A stretch of DNA of 32,093 nt from Oscillospiraceae bacterium (GCA_015067945.1 SVLM01000022.1:1-32093); one strand, 5' to 3'. Positions 22,301 through 30,896 are shown, counted from the first letter of the stretch. Made by a program: numbers and translations. Notes: a model not told the origin generated them from the sequence alone.

Positions 22301-24369
22301 TTGCCGGAGATGACGATCTCGTTCATAGCCTCGCGGGTGATGCGGGCCAGAACCAGCTTTTCGGTGGTGGAGTAGATCTTGTACTCGCCGGATTCGGTGG
22401 GATAGAAGGTCAGCAGCTGGATCTTGGCGCCGCCGGACGTAAATTCGCCGGTGGCAACAGCGCCGCTGGGGGACTCGAAGTTGATGAGGCTGTCGCCGCC
22501 GTTGGAGCCCACTGCCAGGGTGACCTTTTCGCCGGCGTTGACCTTGATGGTCACGTAAACAGTGTCGGTGCTGCTGGAGTTGGAGTAGATGTAGCCGGTG
22601 TAGACGTTGCCGGCCTCATCGGTCAGGCTCTTATTGTCGTAGCGGATCAGTGCTTCGTTGGTGGAGCGCAGACGGTGGGTGGAAGACTTGCCGCCGTCGT
22701 TGAAGCCGATCAGCGTATCGGAAGACTGGAAGGTGGCAAGGTTAACGCCGGTGCCAACAGCGGTGCCCTCGGCATACCAGCTGTTGATCTCGTCCACAGT
22801 CAGCATATTGACGATATTCTCGCCGACCAGCTGCTCTGCGCCGAAGTCCCAAACATAGATCTTGTTGGGATCCAGAGCGGGAACCTCGGAAACGTCCTTG
22901 GCGACCACTTCGATATACTTGATGTAAGAGGTGAATTCTTCACCTACGGTGATATCCACGATGCCGGCTTCGCCCATGTAAATGTAGGATACCACGATAT
23001 CACCGCTGTCGGTGTTATCCTTGTGCTGGGTGCCGTCGGGGAAGGTGATGTCCCAGTTGTAGCCCACGGAAACGAAGATCTCGCTGGGGCCGGCAACGGG
23101 AACGGAAATGGTGCCCTTGGCGATGGCCATGCCATAGGTGGCGCCGTGCTTCTTGATGTTGCCGGTCATTTCCAGACCATTGTAGGAGGTCTCGCCGGTG
23201 TACTCATCCAGGCGGAAATCCCAGAAGGTGGCGGGCTCTGTGTTGGGAATGACCTCGATATATTTAATGTAGGAAGTGAATTCACTGCCAACGGTGATGT
23301 CCACGGTGCCGGCTTCGCCGGTGTGGGCGTAGATCACCTCAATGTCGCCGCTGTTGGTCTTGTCGGCGTACTGGGTGCCGTCGGGGAAGGTGATGTCCCA
23401 GTTGTAGCCAACGGCCACCTTCACCTCGCAGGCACCGGCAACGGGGACAGAAATGGTGGCACTGCTGACGGCCAGGCCGTACTGGGCACCGTGCTTCTTC
23501 AGCTTGCCGGTCATTTCCAGGCCATTGTAGCTGTTTTCGCCGGTGTACTCGTCCAAGCGGAAATCCCAGAAGGTGACCGGCTCTGCTTTGGGAATGATTT
23601 CGATGAACTTGATGTAGGAGGTGCACTGGTCACCAACGGTAATGGTAACGGTGCCGGCTTCGCCTTCATGGGCGTAGCTGAGTGTGATGTCACCGCTGTT
23701 GGTGTTGTCGAAATAGTTGGTGCCGTCAGGCATGGTGACATCCCAATTGTAACCAACGGCTACCTGCACATCGCAGGCACCGGGCACAGGCACTTCGATG
23801 GTTGCGTTCTTGATCTGCAGGCCGTACTGGGCACCGTGCTTATTGAAAGAACCGGTCAGCGCCAGGCCGTGGTAATCGGCTTCGCCGGTGTACTCATCCA
23901 GGCGGAAATCCCAGAAAGTTGCAGGAGGCTCGATGGCGGTGATTTCGATGAACTTGATGTAGGAGGTGCACTGACCGCCAACAGTCAGAATGACCGTGCC
24001 TGCCTCACCGGTATAATCCCAGGAGACTACCTTGTCGCCACTGTTGGTGGCATCATAATAAGCGGTTCCGTCGGGGAAGGCGATATCCCAGTTATAGCCC
24101 ACGCTGACATCAATGCGGCTGGGGCCGGAAACAGGGATGGCGATGGTTGCGTTCTTGATCTGCAGGCCATAAGCCTCACCGTGCTTACCGAAGTTGCCGG
24201 TGATAGTCAGACCGTTGTAGGAATCCTGACCGGTGTATTCTTCGGTCCGGAAATCCCAGAGGGTAACGGGCTCTGCTTCCTCGGCAAATACGCCGACGGG
24301 CAGCATAGCTGCCACCATGGCAAATACCAGGATGGCGGTTAAGATTCTGTGGACAGATTTCGATTTCAT
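19348..24369 (-). CDS. Wall-anchored pectin methylesterase (CE8) with tandem WDF repeats
   Basis: The 1673-residue protein removes methyl groups from pectin at the cell surface. A signal peptide (1-29) is followed by four tandem modules of 115 residues starting at Trp38, 153, 268 and 383, with diverged relatives at Trp507 and Trp939. Unfamiliar beta-rich regions lie between. The CE8 domain spans about 1050-1465: GRQDTLYG carries Gln1269 and Asp1270, GGTDYIYG carries Asp1292, and GRPW carries Arg1361 and Trp1363. These match the catalytic Gln, two Asp, Arg and Trp of plant and bacterial pectinesterases in order and spacing. A short terminal module precedes DKTGD, a hydrophobic helix and RKREMF, a sortase signal. 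It is divergent from the PL9 lyase. Most of the chain is probably carbohydrate binding or spacer. Confidence 0.93.
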   Translation of the reverse strand: MKSKSVHRILTAILVFAMVAAMLPVGVFAEEAEPVTLWDFRTEEYTGQDSYNGLTITGNFGKHGEAYGLQIKNATIAIPVSGPSRIDVSVGYNWDIAFPDGTAYYDATNSGDKVVSWDYTGEAGTVILTVGGQCTSYIKFIEITAIEPPATFWDFRLDEYTGEADYHGLALTGSFNKHGAQYGLQIKNATIEVPVPGACDVQVAVGYNWDVTMPDGTNYFDNTNSGDITLSYAHEGEAGTVTITVGDQCTSYIKFIEIIPKAEPVTFWDFRLDEYTGENSYNGLEMTGKLKKHGAQYGLAVSSATISVPVAGACEVKVAVGYNWDITFPDGTQYADKTNSGDIEVIYAHTGEAGTVDITVGSEFTSYIKYIEVIPNTEPATFWDFRLDEYTGETSYNGLEMTGNIKKHGATYGMAIAKGTISVPVAGPSEIFVSVGYNWDITFPDGTQHKDNTDSGDIVVSYIYMGEAGIVDITVGEEFTSYIKYIEVVAKDVSEVPALDPNKIYVWDFGAEQLVGENIVNMLTVDEINSWYAEGTAVGTGVNLATFQSSDTLIGFNDGGKSSTHRLRSTNEALIRYDNKSLTDEAGNVYTGYIYSNSSSTDTVYVTIKVNAGEKVTLAVGSNGGDSLINFESPSGAVATGEFTSGGAKIQLLTFYPTESGEYKIYSTTEKLVLARITREAMNEIVISGKVEAPETLSDYTIEFTNTLSGAKFETTVRDGAYSIRLLDGYSYNLALLNANGYVIASERQLTFEKGCGNTAADITIEPVDLVTVTGNIVGISEDALAKISLNFSADAIYIPQISISGNTYTAILEKGMTYTLTIGGVNDYFLTSAATLCYDADTAADIVLEAKPTYAITIAPEGATAADLAGATFTFTNLNEEGYVYTFIGTENIALRDGVYAVKVTNSGAFVQKLTSNVKVEGGAVTKTIRFTDDITVWDFSNPDFTGEGGNFQGLTWTNAVKNKTYLLAKDGTISIPVKGGCQIKVSACYQYSFYFVSEDEASVDQKTGSTSQIDTFTFIYTGEAGFVELKVLGQSYITKIEVIEPVEYHDTVTVGAEGCDYTTINAALNAIKAMARPGGERVTILIQPGNYEEMLVIDIPNVTLKNASENPSIGLTNSGVDIEENAVRITWYYGHGYTYYSMGSDCKFDADILQVNKENGYPSFTNPGAGTTSGSYWNSTVVIYASGFQAEGIIFENSFNQYISEAAANDILVKQNGAKEGSVARADMEVGSTLVQDKAYVERAGALAIANNCKEIYFENCKFIGRQDTLYGGTGTTAAFYDCAILGGTDYIYGGMTAVFAKCDLVFNTSENNNDAGYITAAQQSSGRGFLMYNCRITSTTPGVDTASKYTSKPGYFGRPWASNTGEAVFYNTIIDATDAYWYNISASLIRPEGWLSTLSGESALCGEYGTYEYALGVDNIGNRAGWSTVFETEFLADGSPITIEAFLGDWNAFEGKDLTIVIPTEKIDNSPKEEPDDPIIPDDPDVPAEPVEHHFNSLTDVNTGSTEDKAAIPEGTTFADGFFTVIGAVTQRYKDSKGGVYAIEIGKNGTGAIEFTLSGEGKVTIVVSSTGGSNTSAVAIINAATGEVVLSADVSSTDSTELVVEGLKPGTYRIVSPESDYNRGFRLMTIDVIETPADADKTGDLTFLVFAAMFLSASALVVLLRKREMF
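22894..24258 (-). repeat. Four tandem 345-bp repeats in the methylesterase gene
   Basis: Units begin at 24258, 23913, 23568 and 23223, each exactly 115 codons with no insertion or deletion between them. Conserved blocks include WDFRLDEYTGE, KHGAQYGL, VGYNWDITFPDGT, TNSGDI, GEAGTV and CTSYIK(F/Y)IEV. The first unit is the most diverged of the four. The pattern points to recent internal duplication and selection for multivalent binding. Confidence 0.9.
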
Positions 24370-24435
24370 GGTATCATCCTCCTGTTTTTACCGGGCTTGC
24401 TTGCACAAACCTTTGGTTAATTTTTCCACACTCCT

Positions 24436-24464
24436 ATCATAACGGAAAAGTGGATATGCGTCAA
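24436..24464 (-). promoter_or_regulatory. Promoter of the pectin methylesterase gene
   Basis: On the minus strand TTGACG (24464-24459) and TATGAT (24441-24436) are 17 bases apart. The spacer pattern ATATCCAC..TTCCGT resembles ATATTCAC..TTCCGT in the surface-protein promoter. Confidence 0.8.
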
Positions 24465-24538
24465 CAATCCGAAAAGAAAAAAATCCGGATTGCACATATA
24501 TTGGACCGCTGAGGTTATAACAAAATAGACAAAACGAG

Positions 24539-24567
24539 TTGAAAAAAAGATGATTTTGTGCTATAAC
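24539..24567 (+). promoter_or_regulatory. Promoter of the PL9 pectate lyase gene
   Basis: TTGAAA (24539-24544) and TATAAC (24562-24567) are separated by 17 bases. The ATG lies 65 bases downstream after AAGGAGGAA. It is divergent from the methylesterase promoter, about 75 bases away, and its spacer shows no TTCCGTTA block. Confidence 0.7.
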
Positions 24568-24631
24568 ATATACAAATAAGCTGCGGTCTGCGGAAGAAAG
24601 ACCGCATCTGAAATACAAGGAGGAATGACCT

Positions 24632-27600
24632 ATGACGAAACGTATCCTTTCCGCAGTGCTGGTTTTGGTTATGCTGGCGGCAATGCTGCCTGCGTTCCCG
24701 TTCCAGGCCCGTGCTGAAGAAAATACTTATGTGCTGGATGCTACGGCGGATTTGGCTCCCATGAGTGCCGGAACCAAGCAGGACGGCGATTTTGATACCG
24801 TCGGTACAGATGGTTACTTCACGCTGATCTATGCGGCAAAAACCAAGATCGACAGTTCCAACAAGACCTTCGATGATGGCTATACTGCTTCTCAGCGTAT
24901 CAATTTCCAGTCCAAGACCAATGTGGAAAAGGGCATGGTACCTGCTATCAGCTTCACCACCTCTGCCGCTGCCACTATCAAGCTTTGGTGGGTCGAGGGC
25001 GGCGATGACAACCGGCAGTTTGCTATCTACAACAGCACCGGTGAGATCATTGCCAAGACCGAAGAGACTTTGGAGAAAAATGCGCTATGTATTTCTGAGC
25101 TCAGTGTGGATGCGGCAGGCACCTACTTCCTGGGTGTACCTGACGGCTCCAACTATCTGTTTAAGATGGAAGTGACCGAACAGGCGGCAGAGCCTGTCAT
25201 CATCACGAACACCCTGGACGCCACCGCCGATCTGGCACCTATGAGCGCCGGAACCAAGCAGGACGGCGATTTTGACACCGTGGGCACCAACGGCTACTTT
25301 ACGCTGATTTATGCTGCCAAGACCAAGATTGACAGCTCCAACAAGACGTTTGAAGATGGCTACACCGCTTCCCAGCGTATCAATTTCCAGTCCAAGACCA
25401 ATGTGGAAAAGGGTATGGTGCCTGCCATCAGCTTCACCACCACCGGCCCTGCCACTGTGAAGTTCTGGTGGGTCGAGGGCGGCGATGACAATCGCCAGTT
25501 CGCACTGTATAACAGCACAGGTGAGATCGTTGCCAAGACCAATGAGACCCTGGAAAAGAATGCACTGTGCATTTCTGAGCTTACTGTGGATGCAGCCGGT
25601 ACCTACTTCCTGGGCGTTCCTGACGGCTCCAACTATCTGTTCAAGCTGGAAGTGACGGAAGTTTCCGGCGGCCCTGTTGTGGAAACCCGTAAGGATTGGT
25701 CTGAGGTGGCTGCCCCGGTTATCACCGCCGCGACGGATGACGGAGAGGGCAGCATGCACGTGACCGTGAATGCCGTTGTGGGCAAGGATGGCGGCGATGA
25801 GCTGTTTGTCACTATGTATGACGCACAGGGCAACGAGATCGCGACCCGTCGTTCCATTGCGGAAAAGGGTGAGCATGCGCTGCTGTTTGAGCCTGAAAAT
25901 TCCGGTGAATATACCTTCAAAGCGGTGCTGCTGCGAGAAGAGCAGCCGCCCAAGGAGTCTGATGAATCTCTGACCGCTTATTTCAAGCTGGTGCTTACCG
26001 ATCCAATTCTGATCAGCGCTACCAGCAAGGGCGGTGGCACTGTGGAACTGGTTTGGGTTGGTGCCAAGGAGGCTACTGCTTATGAGATTTATGCCGGTGA
26101 GACTCTGCTGGGCACCACTTCCGGCACGATTTATATGGCTGAGGGTCTGACCGTGGGACAGGAATACGCTTTCACCATCGTCGCGGTTCGCGGCGAGGAC
26201 CGTACCACCTCTGCGCCTGTCAGCACCAAGGTGACCCAGGAAGCACAGCAGACCTGGGGCTTTACCTACTATGGTCCTTCTACAAACGCGGCCGGCAATG
26301 GCTATGTTGGCTCTGTGAATGAGGATGGTTATGTTACCGTCTATTCTGAGGGTGGCAAGGGTAAGATTCAGCCCAAGAGCCTGGATGGCCTGGCATTCTA
26401 CTACACAGCCGTCCCCGCTTCTATGAACTTCACCCTGCGCGCCAAGGTCACCGTAGACAGTTGGGAATTGTCCAATGGTCAGGAAGGCTTTGGCTTGATG
26501 GCGGCCGACCGCTTGGGCACCAGCGGCGATTCCGCCGGCATTTGGAACAATGCCTATATGGCGCTGGCCTCCAAGATTGAGTATAAGTACGAGGGCGGAG
26601 AGGACAGCCTCCACGTTTACGACACCAGTTACGACGGCGGCACCAAGATCACCATGAAGATGGGTCTGGGCGCACTGTCCAAGACCGGCATCACTAAGGA
26701 AAATCTGCCTGCTTTCGAGGCGGGCGACACCACCGTCATTAACCGGGATCTGCTGAGCCTGACAATGCCTCTGGAATGGGCTGCTGCCGAATGGGGCAAG
26801 GAAGCCGGCACTTATAATGTAATCGGCAACTACACCCAGGCCCCCGGCGGCGATATCGAGCTGGAAATGCTGACCAGCTTCATTCTGGAAATTCAGAAGA
26901 ACAACACCGGTTATTTCATTACTTACTACGATGATGCCGGCAATATCCTCTGCCGCCAGAAGTATTACGATACAGAAGCTTTGAGCCAGCTGGACAACGA
27001 GTTTGTGTATGCAGGTTTCTTTGCCTCCCGTAATGCCCGGGCTACATTCTCTGATGTGTATTTTGCCACTATCGATCCCAAGGACGATGCACCCGCGGAG
27101 GAAAAGCCCGTTACCAAGATCCAACCTTCCATTACGTTCGCTACGGATACAGTCTGCAACAGCCTGAACTATCAGATGATGATTGATGCCAATGTCAGCG
27201 GTACCGCTAAGGTCACGGTGGCAGGCAATACTGTGCTGGAGAATGTGCAGATTATGGCCAACCAGCGCGCTTATCTGGATATTCCGCTGGCTACTTACGG
27301 CAAGAACCGCGTTCAGGTCATCTTCACACCGGATCCTGATCAGGATCTGGGCCCTGACACGGTGCTCAGCTCCACCAAGGATGTGACCGAAACTCTGGAG
27401 ATCATTGCTAACAAGGGCAACTATCACCAGAAAGTGATCTATGCTTCTCCCACCGGCCTGCCCACCGGCAACGGTACCAAGGAACAGCCTTATGATATTT
27501 ACACCGCAGTGGATAACGCGGTGGCAGGTCAGACCATTGTACTGCTGGAAGGCACATATAAAATGCTTTCCTCCCTGCGTATTAAGCGTGGATTTGACGG

Positions 27601-29029
27601 CACCGAAGATGCCCGCATCAACATGATCGCTGATCCCGAGGCGGCCACCCGTCCTGTGATTGATTTCCAGGGACTGTACAGCGGTATTACCCATGGCGGT
27701 GATTACTGGTATTTCTATGGTTTTGATGTAACCGGTTCTGTGGATGGTCAGAAGGGCTTCCAGGTTTCCGGCAACAACAATATCCTTGACCAGATCAATA
27801 CCTATTATAATGGTAACACCGGTATCCAGATCAGCCGCTACAACGGCAAGGACCTGATGCCCGATTGGCCTGCCAACAATCTGGTCCTCAATTGCACCTC
27901 CTACTGCAATTACGACAAGGGCTTTGAGGACGCTGACGGCTTCGCTGCCAAGCTGACCTGTGGCGAGGGCAATGTATTTGACGGCTGCCTGGCTTACAAC
28001 AACGCCGATGATGGTTGGGATCTGTACGCCAAGATCGAAACCGGTCCCATTGGTGCGGTTACCATCCGCAACTGCGTGGCTCATTCCAATGGCTGGGTGC
28101 CCGGTGTGGAAGGTGAAGGCAACGGCAACGGCTTTAAGATGGGCGGCGATAGTCTCACCGGTTATCATGTGCTGGAGAATTCGTATGCCTTCTTCAATCG
28201 ATCCAAGGGCATCGATTCCAACTCCTGCCCCGATATCCAGGTTTACAACTGCGTTTCCTACAATAACGGCAGCTACAATGTGGCGTTCTATACCAACAAC
28301 GCTGCCAATACCGACTATTTTGCAACAGGCATTATCTCCTTTAAGGACAGCACCAATCCCCACGCTGACGGCATGGTACAGGAGCAGCTGAAGCCCAAGG
28401 GAACCCAGGATACTGCCAAGATTCAGGGCTTGACCAACTATTACTGGAATGGCTCTGCTACGGTCAATTCTGCAGGTGATGCCATCACGGCTGATCTGTT
28501 TGTCAGCCTGCAGTTTGGCGGTATTACCCGAAATGAGGACGGTTCTCTCAACCTGCAGGGCTTCCTGCAGATGAGCGAAAACGGACCTGCCGATGCCGGT
28601 GTTCCTGCCGGTGCTGGCTCTCCTTCCCGGAATCCTGCTGTTCTGCCCGAGAATTTGGCCCACAACCTGCCCGATGCATGGAGCTATCTGGATCAGCTCA
28701 GCGGCCACTGGCGTGAGTGTGATTGTGGCTTCAAGGCGGAACTGGCTGCCCATACCTACAAATGGGTCATTGATCGGGAGCCCACCCCCACCGCCAGCGG
28801 CGAAAAGCACGAGGAGTGCACTGTTTGCGGCTACAAGGCACCTGCTGTGACGACCTATTATGAAGGCAGCACGGAACCTTCTGAGCCTGCTACACAGCCT
28901 ACCAATCCGACGACCTCCGCGGAGCCCGATGGCGGCAATGTGGTTGTGATCGTAATTGCGGTGGTTCTGGTTGTGGCAATCGGTGCGTTTGTGGTGTTCA
29001 AGTTCGTCATTAAGAAAAAGGAAAACTAA
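24632..29029 (+). CDS. Membrane-anchored pectate lyase, polysaccharide lyase family 9
   Basis: The 1465-residue protein cleaves polygalacturonate by beta-elimination outside the cell. After a signal peptide (1-28) come two near-identical 160-residue modules with WWVEGGDDNRQF at about 119 and 279, then two Fn3-like domains (about 350-545), a laminin-G-like region (about 550-820) and the parallel beta-helix lyase domain (about 935-1330). PL9 residues are clear: Asp1102 in DADGFAAKL, and Asp1126, Asp1127 and Asp1130 in ADDGWD. They are spaced exactly like the four calcium ligands of Pel9A (209, 233, 234, 237). Lys1169 in NGFKMGG fits the catalytic lysine. After a small HEECTVCGY metal-ribbon-like module, a Pro/Thr stalk and C-terminal membrane helix with KKKEN anchor it, without a sortase motif. 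Confidence 0.93.
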   Translation: MTKRILSAVLVLVMLAAMLPAFPFQARAEENTYVLDATADLAPMSAGTKQDGDFDTVGTDGYFTLIYAAKTKIDSSNKTFDDGYTASQRINFQSKTNVEKGMVPAISFTTSAAATIKLWWVEGGDDNRQFAIYNSTGEIIAKTEETLEKNALCISELSVDAAGTYFLGVPDGSNYLFKMEVTEQAAEPVIITNTLDATADLAPMSAGTKQDGDFDTVGTNGYFTLIYAAKTKIDSSNKTFEDGYTASQRINFQSKTNVEKGMVPAISFTTTGPATVKFWWVEGGDDNRQFALYNSTGEIVAKTNETLEKNALCISELTVDAAGTYFLGVPDGSNYLFKLEVTEVSGGPVVETRKDWSEVAAPVITAATDDGEGSMHVTVNAVVGKDGGDELFVTMYDAQGNEIATRRSIAEKGEHALLFEPENSGEYTFKAVLLREEQPPKESDESLTAYFKLVLTDPILISATSKGGGTVELVWVGAKEATAYEIYAGETLLGTTSGTIYMAEGLTVGQEYAFTIVAVRGEDRTTSAPVSTKVTQEAQQTWGFTYYGPSTNAAGNGYVGSVNEDGYVTVYSEGGKGKIQPKSLDGLAFYYTAVPASMNFTLRAKVTVDSWELSNGQEGFGLMAADRLGTSGDSAGIWNNAYMALASKIEYKYEGGEDSLHVYDTSYDGGTKITMKMGLGALSKTGITKENLPAFEAGDTTVINRDLLSLTMPLEWAAAEWGKEAGTYNVIGNYTQAPGGDIELEMLTSFILEIQKNNTGYFITYYDDAGNILCRQKYYDTEALSQLDNEFVYAGFFASRNARATFSDVYFATIDPKDDAPAEEKPVTKIQPSITFATDTVCNSLNYQMMIDANVSGTAKVTVAGNTVLENVQIMANQRAYLDIPLATYGKNRVQVIFTPDPDQDLGPDTVLSSTKDVTETLEIIANKGNYHQKVIYASPTGLPTGNGTKEQPYDIYTAVDNAVAGQTIVLLEGTYKMLSSLRIKRGFDGTEDARINMIADPEAATRPVIDFQGLYSGITHGGDYWYFYGFDVTGSVDGQKGFQVSGNNNILDQINTYYNGNTGIQISRYNGKDLMPDWPANNLVLNCTSYCNYDKGFEDADGFAAKLTCGEGNVFDGCLAYNNADDGWDLYAKIETGPIGAVTIRNCVAHSNGWVPGVEGEGNGNGFKMGGDSLTGYHVLENSYAFFNRSKGIDSNSCPDIQVYNCVSYNNGSYNVAFYTNNAANTDYFATGIISFKDSTNPHADGMVQEQLKPKGTQDTAKIQGLTNYYWNGSATVNSAGDAITADLFVSLQFGGITRNEDGSLNLQGFLQMSENGPADAGVPAGAGSPSRNPAVLPENLAHNLPDAWSYLDQLSGHWRECDCGFKAELAAHTYKWVIDREPTPTASGEKHEECTVCGYKAPAVTTYYEGSTEPSEPATQPTNPTTSAEPDGGNVVVIVIAVVLVVAIGAFVVFKFVIKKKEN
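24734..25675 (+). repeat. Two tandem 480-bp repeats in the PL9 gene
   Basis: Copy 1 starts at 24734 and copy 2 at 25214, 480 bp (160 codons) apart, with long stretches of identical protein sequence, including KTKIDSSNKTF, QRINFQSKTNVEKGM and NALCISEL. Many codons differ at third positions, so the duplication is not brand new and the protein is conserved by selection. A third relative lies in the surface-protein gene. Confidence 0.9.
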
Positions 29030-29037
29030 TCTCCCAT

Positions 29038-29075
29038 AAACCCGGGCTCGGGCAAATTGCCTGAGCTCGGGTTTT
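29038..29075 (+). terminator. Terminator of the PL9 gene
   Basis: AACCCG and CGGGTT close a long GC-rich stem with GGCTCGGGC and GCCTGAGCT inside, ended by TTTTGTTT. It lies nine bases after the stop codon. Confidence 0.85.
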
Positions 29076-29144
29076 GTTTGTGGGGGAGCGGCAAACATGG
29101 AAGGCGATGCGATTGCGTAGCTTTTTGCCTTTCCAAAAAAACTG

Positions 29145-29173
29145 TTGACGGATGGAGTAAAATGGTGTATGAT
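29145..29173 (+). promoter_or_regulatory. Promoter of the esterase-AraC operon
   Basis: TTGACG (29145-29150) and TATGAT (29168-29173) are 17 bases apart, using the same two box variants as the methylesterase promoter. The spacer itself is different. Confidence 0.75.
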
Positions 29174-29245
29174 ATTAAAAATTTGGAAAATAAATATGGA
29201 TGATTCGGGCACCGAATATGACTAAAACAGCGGGAGGAAACTAAA

Positions 29246-30091
29246 ATGGAACTAAAAACCGTGGATTTATATCAATATTTTGGACTGCCTAAGTCGGACA
29301 ATATGGCGGGCATTTTGACTTGCTATATTCAGAAAACGGATATGGAAATCAGTTCCAAACGGCTTCATCCCGCTATGCTGATCCTGCCCGGTGGCGGCTA
29401 TGAGCATGTTTCTGCCAGAGAAGGGGAGCCGGTGGCACTGCGGCTGCTGCCTGCCGGCTTCAGCGCATTTGTATTGCGGTATTCCGTGGCGAATGTCCGC
29501 TTTCCTGTGGCGCTGCGGGAAGCTGCAATGGCCATGCGCTACATCCGGGAAAATGCAGCCGAATTCCAGGTGGATCCTGCGCACGTTGCCGCTATGGGTT
29601 TTTCCGCCGGTGGCCATCTGTGCGGCACACTGGGTATGCTCTATGATTGCCCGGAGATAGCGGATATTGGCTCTGCACAGCTGCTGCGGCCGGATGCCCT
29701 TGTGCTGTGCTATCCTGTGGCGGTCAGCTGGGGCGCTACCCATGAGGGAAGCTTTATGAATCTGTGCGGCGATGATTTGGTGCTGCGGCAGCGGTTGAGT
29801 TTGGACCGCTTGGTCCGAGAGGATATGCCGCGGGTATTCCTGTGGCATACCCGCCCGGATGATTGTGTGCCTTGCCGGAACAGTTTGATCCTTGCCAATG
29901 CGCTGGCAGAGAAAAATATCGATTTTGTGCTGCATGTGTATCACCAGGGTTGTCACGGCTTGTCTACCGCGGACAGCCAGGTCTATCCGGTGGGGCAGGT
30001 GCCTTCCAGAAGTGAGAATATAACCGGCTGGATAGAGACTATGCTGCAGTTCCTGAAGGAATTGGATTTCGTTTCGCGCGACGGAGTGTGA
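29246..30091 (+). CDS. Alpha/beta-hydrolase esterase, probable (acetyl) esterase of pectin or xylan
   Basis: The 281-residue enzyme has the esterase/lipase fold. ILPGGGYEHVS forms the oxyanion loop, GFSAGGH holds nucleophile Ser120, WHTRPDDCVP carries the likely catalytic Asp, and YHQGCHGLS the His. No signal peptide is present, so it acts in the cytoplasm, probably on imported acetylated oligosaccharides. Proteins of this type are often annotated as acetylxylan esterases or endo-1,4-beta-xylanase-like esterases. In this pectin locus acetylated galacturonides are the more likely substrate (inference). It is followed six bases later by the AraC gene. Ribosome-binding site GGGAGGA. Confidence 0.85.
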   Translation: MELKTVDLYQYFGLPKSDNMAGILTCYIQKTDMEISSKRLHPAMLILPGGGYEHVSAREGEPVALRLLPAGFSAFVLRYSVANVRFPVALREAAMAMRYIRENAAEFQVDPAHVAAMGFSAGGHLCGTLGMLYDCPEIADIGSAQLLRPDALVLCYPVAVSWGATHEGSFMNLCGDDLVLRQRLSLDRLVREDMPRVFLWHTRPDDCVPCRNSLILANALAEKNIDFVLHVYHQGCHGLSTADSQVYPVGQVPSRSENITGWIETMLQFLKELDFVSRDGV

Positions 30092-30097
30092 GGTAGT

Positions 30098-30859
30098 ATG
30101 AACTCAATTTTGTTTGTGGGAGAACATTCCCGAACCTATGATGTTCAGTGGCATCACCATGAGCATTGGGAACTGGTGTATTGCACCAGCGGGGAAGGTG
30201 TGTTCCAGTTTGAAAACGGCGCAACGATCCACTACCAGGAGGGCGAGGCGGTGGCCATTCCCCCAAGGCTGCGCCATACCAACGTCAGTCGGGAGGGGTT
30301 TACCAATATTCACGTGCGCATGGATGATCCTGCTTTCTCCGACCGCACACCGTTTCGAGTGGCGGATGACGATGAGCGGCATTTGAAAGAAGCCTTTTTG
30401 CAGGTGAAGTACTACTACCTGGCGGATATCCATAAGCGGGAGCTGGTGCTGAACGCCCTGGGAGAATTGATTGCCAGCTATCTGGTGGTATATCGCAGCA
30501 ATTCCGAGTTTTCTGAGCCGGTGGAGCAGATTCGCAATATGATCATCCGCAACTATGCGGAGCCCAGTTTTGCGCTGGATGAAGCAATCCGGACGATGCC
30601 GTTCCATTACGATTATCTGCGAAAACTATTCCGCAAGGAAATGGGAATCACACCGCTGGAATATATGACTGGTTTGCGCATGAAAAAGGCTGAGGTGATG
30701 CTGGGTGCCATGTGGACGAAAGATTATTCCGTTACGGAAATCGCGCAGCTTTGCGGCTATGAGGATGCGCTGTATTTTTCCCGGGTGTTCAAAAAACATT
30801 TTGGCTGTGCACCAACTGCGTATACCAAAAATTACAAAAACCGAAATCAGGACATGTAA
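30098..30859 (+). CDS. AraC-family transcriptional regulator
   Basis: The 253-residue protein has an N-terminal cupin sensor (HHHEHWELVYCTSGEGVFQF, with AIPPRLRH) and a C-terminal double HTH of AraC type: 'DEAIRTMPFHYDYLRKLFRK' with MGITPLEYMTGLRMKKAE, then TEIAQLCGYEDALYFSRVFK and the closing GCAPTAYTKNY. Members with this layout usually bind a sugar or sugar acid and activate nearby carbohydrate genes. It is cotranscribed with the esterase and sits between the lyase and the uronate-catabolism genes. It is the best candidate regulator of the pectin locus. Confidence 0.92.
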   Translation: MNSILFVGEHSRTYDVQWHHHEHWELVYCTSGEGVFQFENGATIHYQEGEAVAIPPRLRHTNVSREGFTNIHVRMDDPAFSDRTPFRVADDDERHLKEAFLQVKYYYLADIHKRELVLNALGELIASYLVVYRSNSEFSEPVEQIRNMIIRNYAEPSFALDEAIRTMPFHYDYLRKLFRKEMGITPLEYMTGLRMKKAEVMLGAMWTKDYSVTEIAQLCGYEDALYFSRVFKKHFGCAPTAYTKNYKNRNQDM

Positions 30860-30865
30860 ATAGAA

Positions 30866-30896
30866 GCAAAAAGCAGGGGCAGCCCTGCTTTTTTGC
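30866..30896 (+). terminator. Terminator after the AraC gene
   Basis: AGCAGGG (30872-30878) pairs with CCCTGCT (30883-30889), extended by AAAA/TTTT, and ends in six T residues. It can function in both directions. The 230 bases that follow hold no gene; a TATAAT at about 31071 may be a -10 box for the next gene, but no good -35 is seen. Confidence 0.8.

Noticed and set aside
22894..24258. CRISPR-like array
   Set aside because: The repeats are 345 bp long, in frame and protein coding; no short repeats with unique spacers occur anywhere in the window.
19318..24342. Open frame of 1674 codons on the plus strand opposite the methylesterase
   Set aside because: It mirrors the methylesterase frame almost exactly, is Gly/Val-rich with no domain or signal peptide, and has no ribosome-binding site. 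It arises from codon bias and repeats of the real gene.
25085..29212. Open frame of 1375 codons on the minus strand opposite the PL9 lyase
   Set aside because: It has no recognisable domain and overlaps a gene with complete PL9 active-site residues, promoter and terminator. It is a shadow of that gene.
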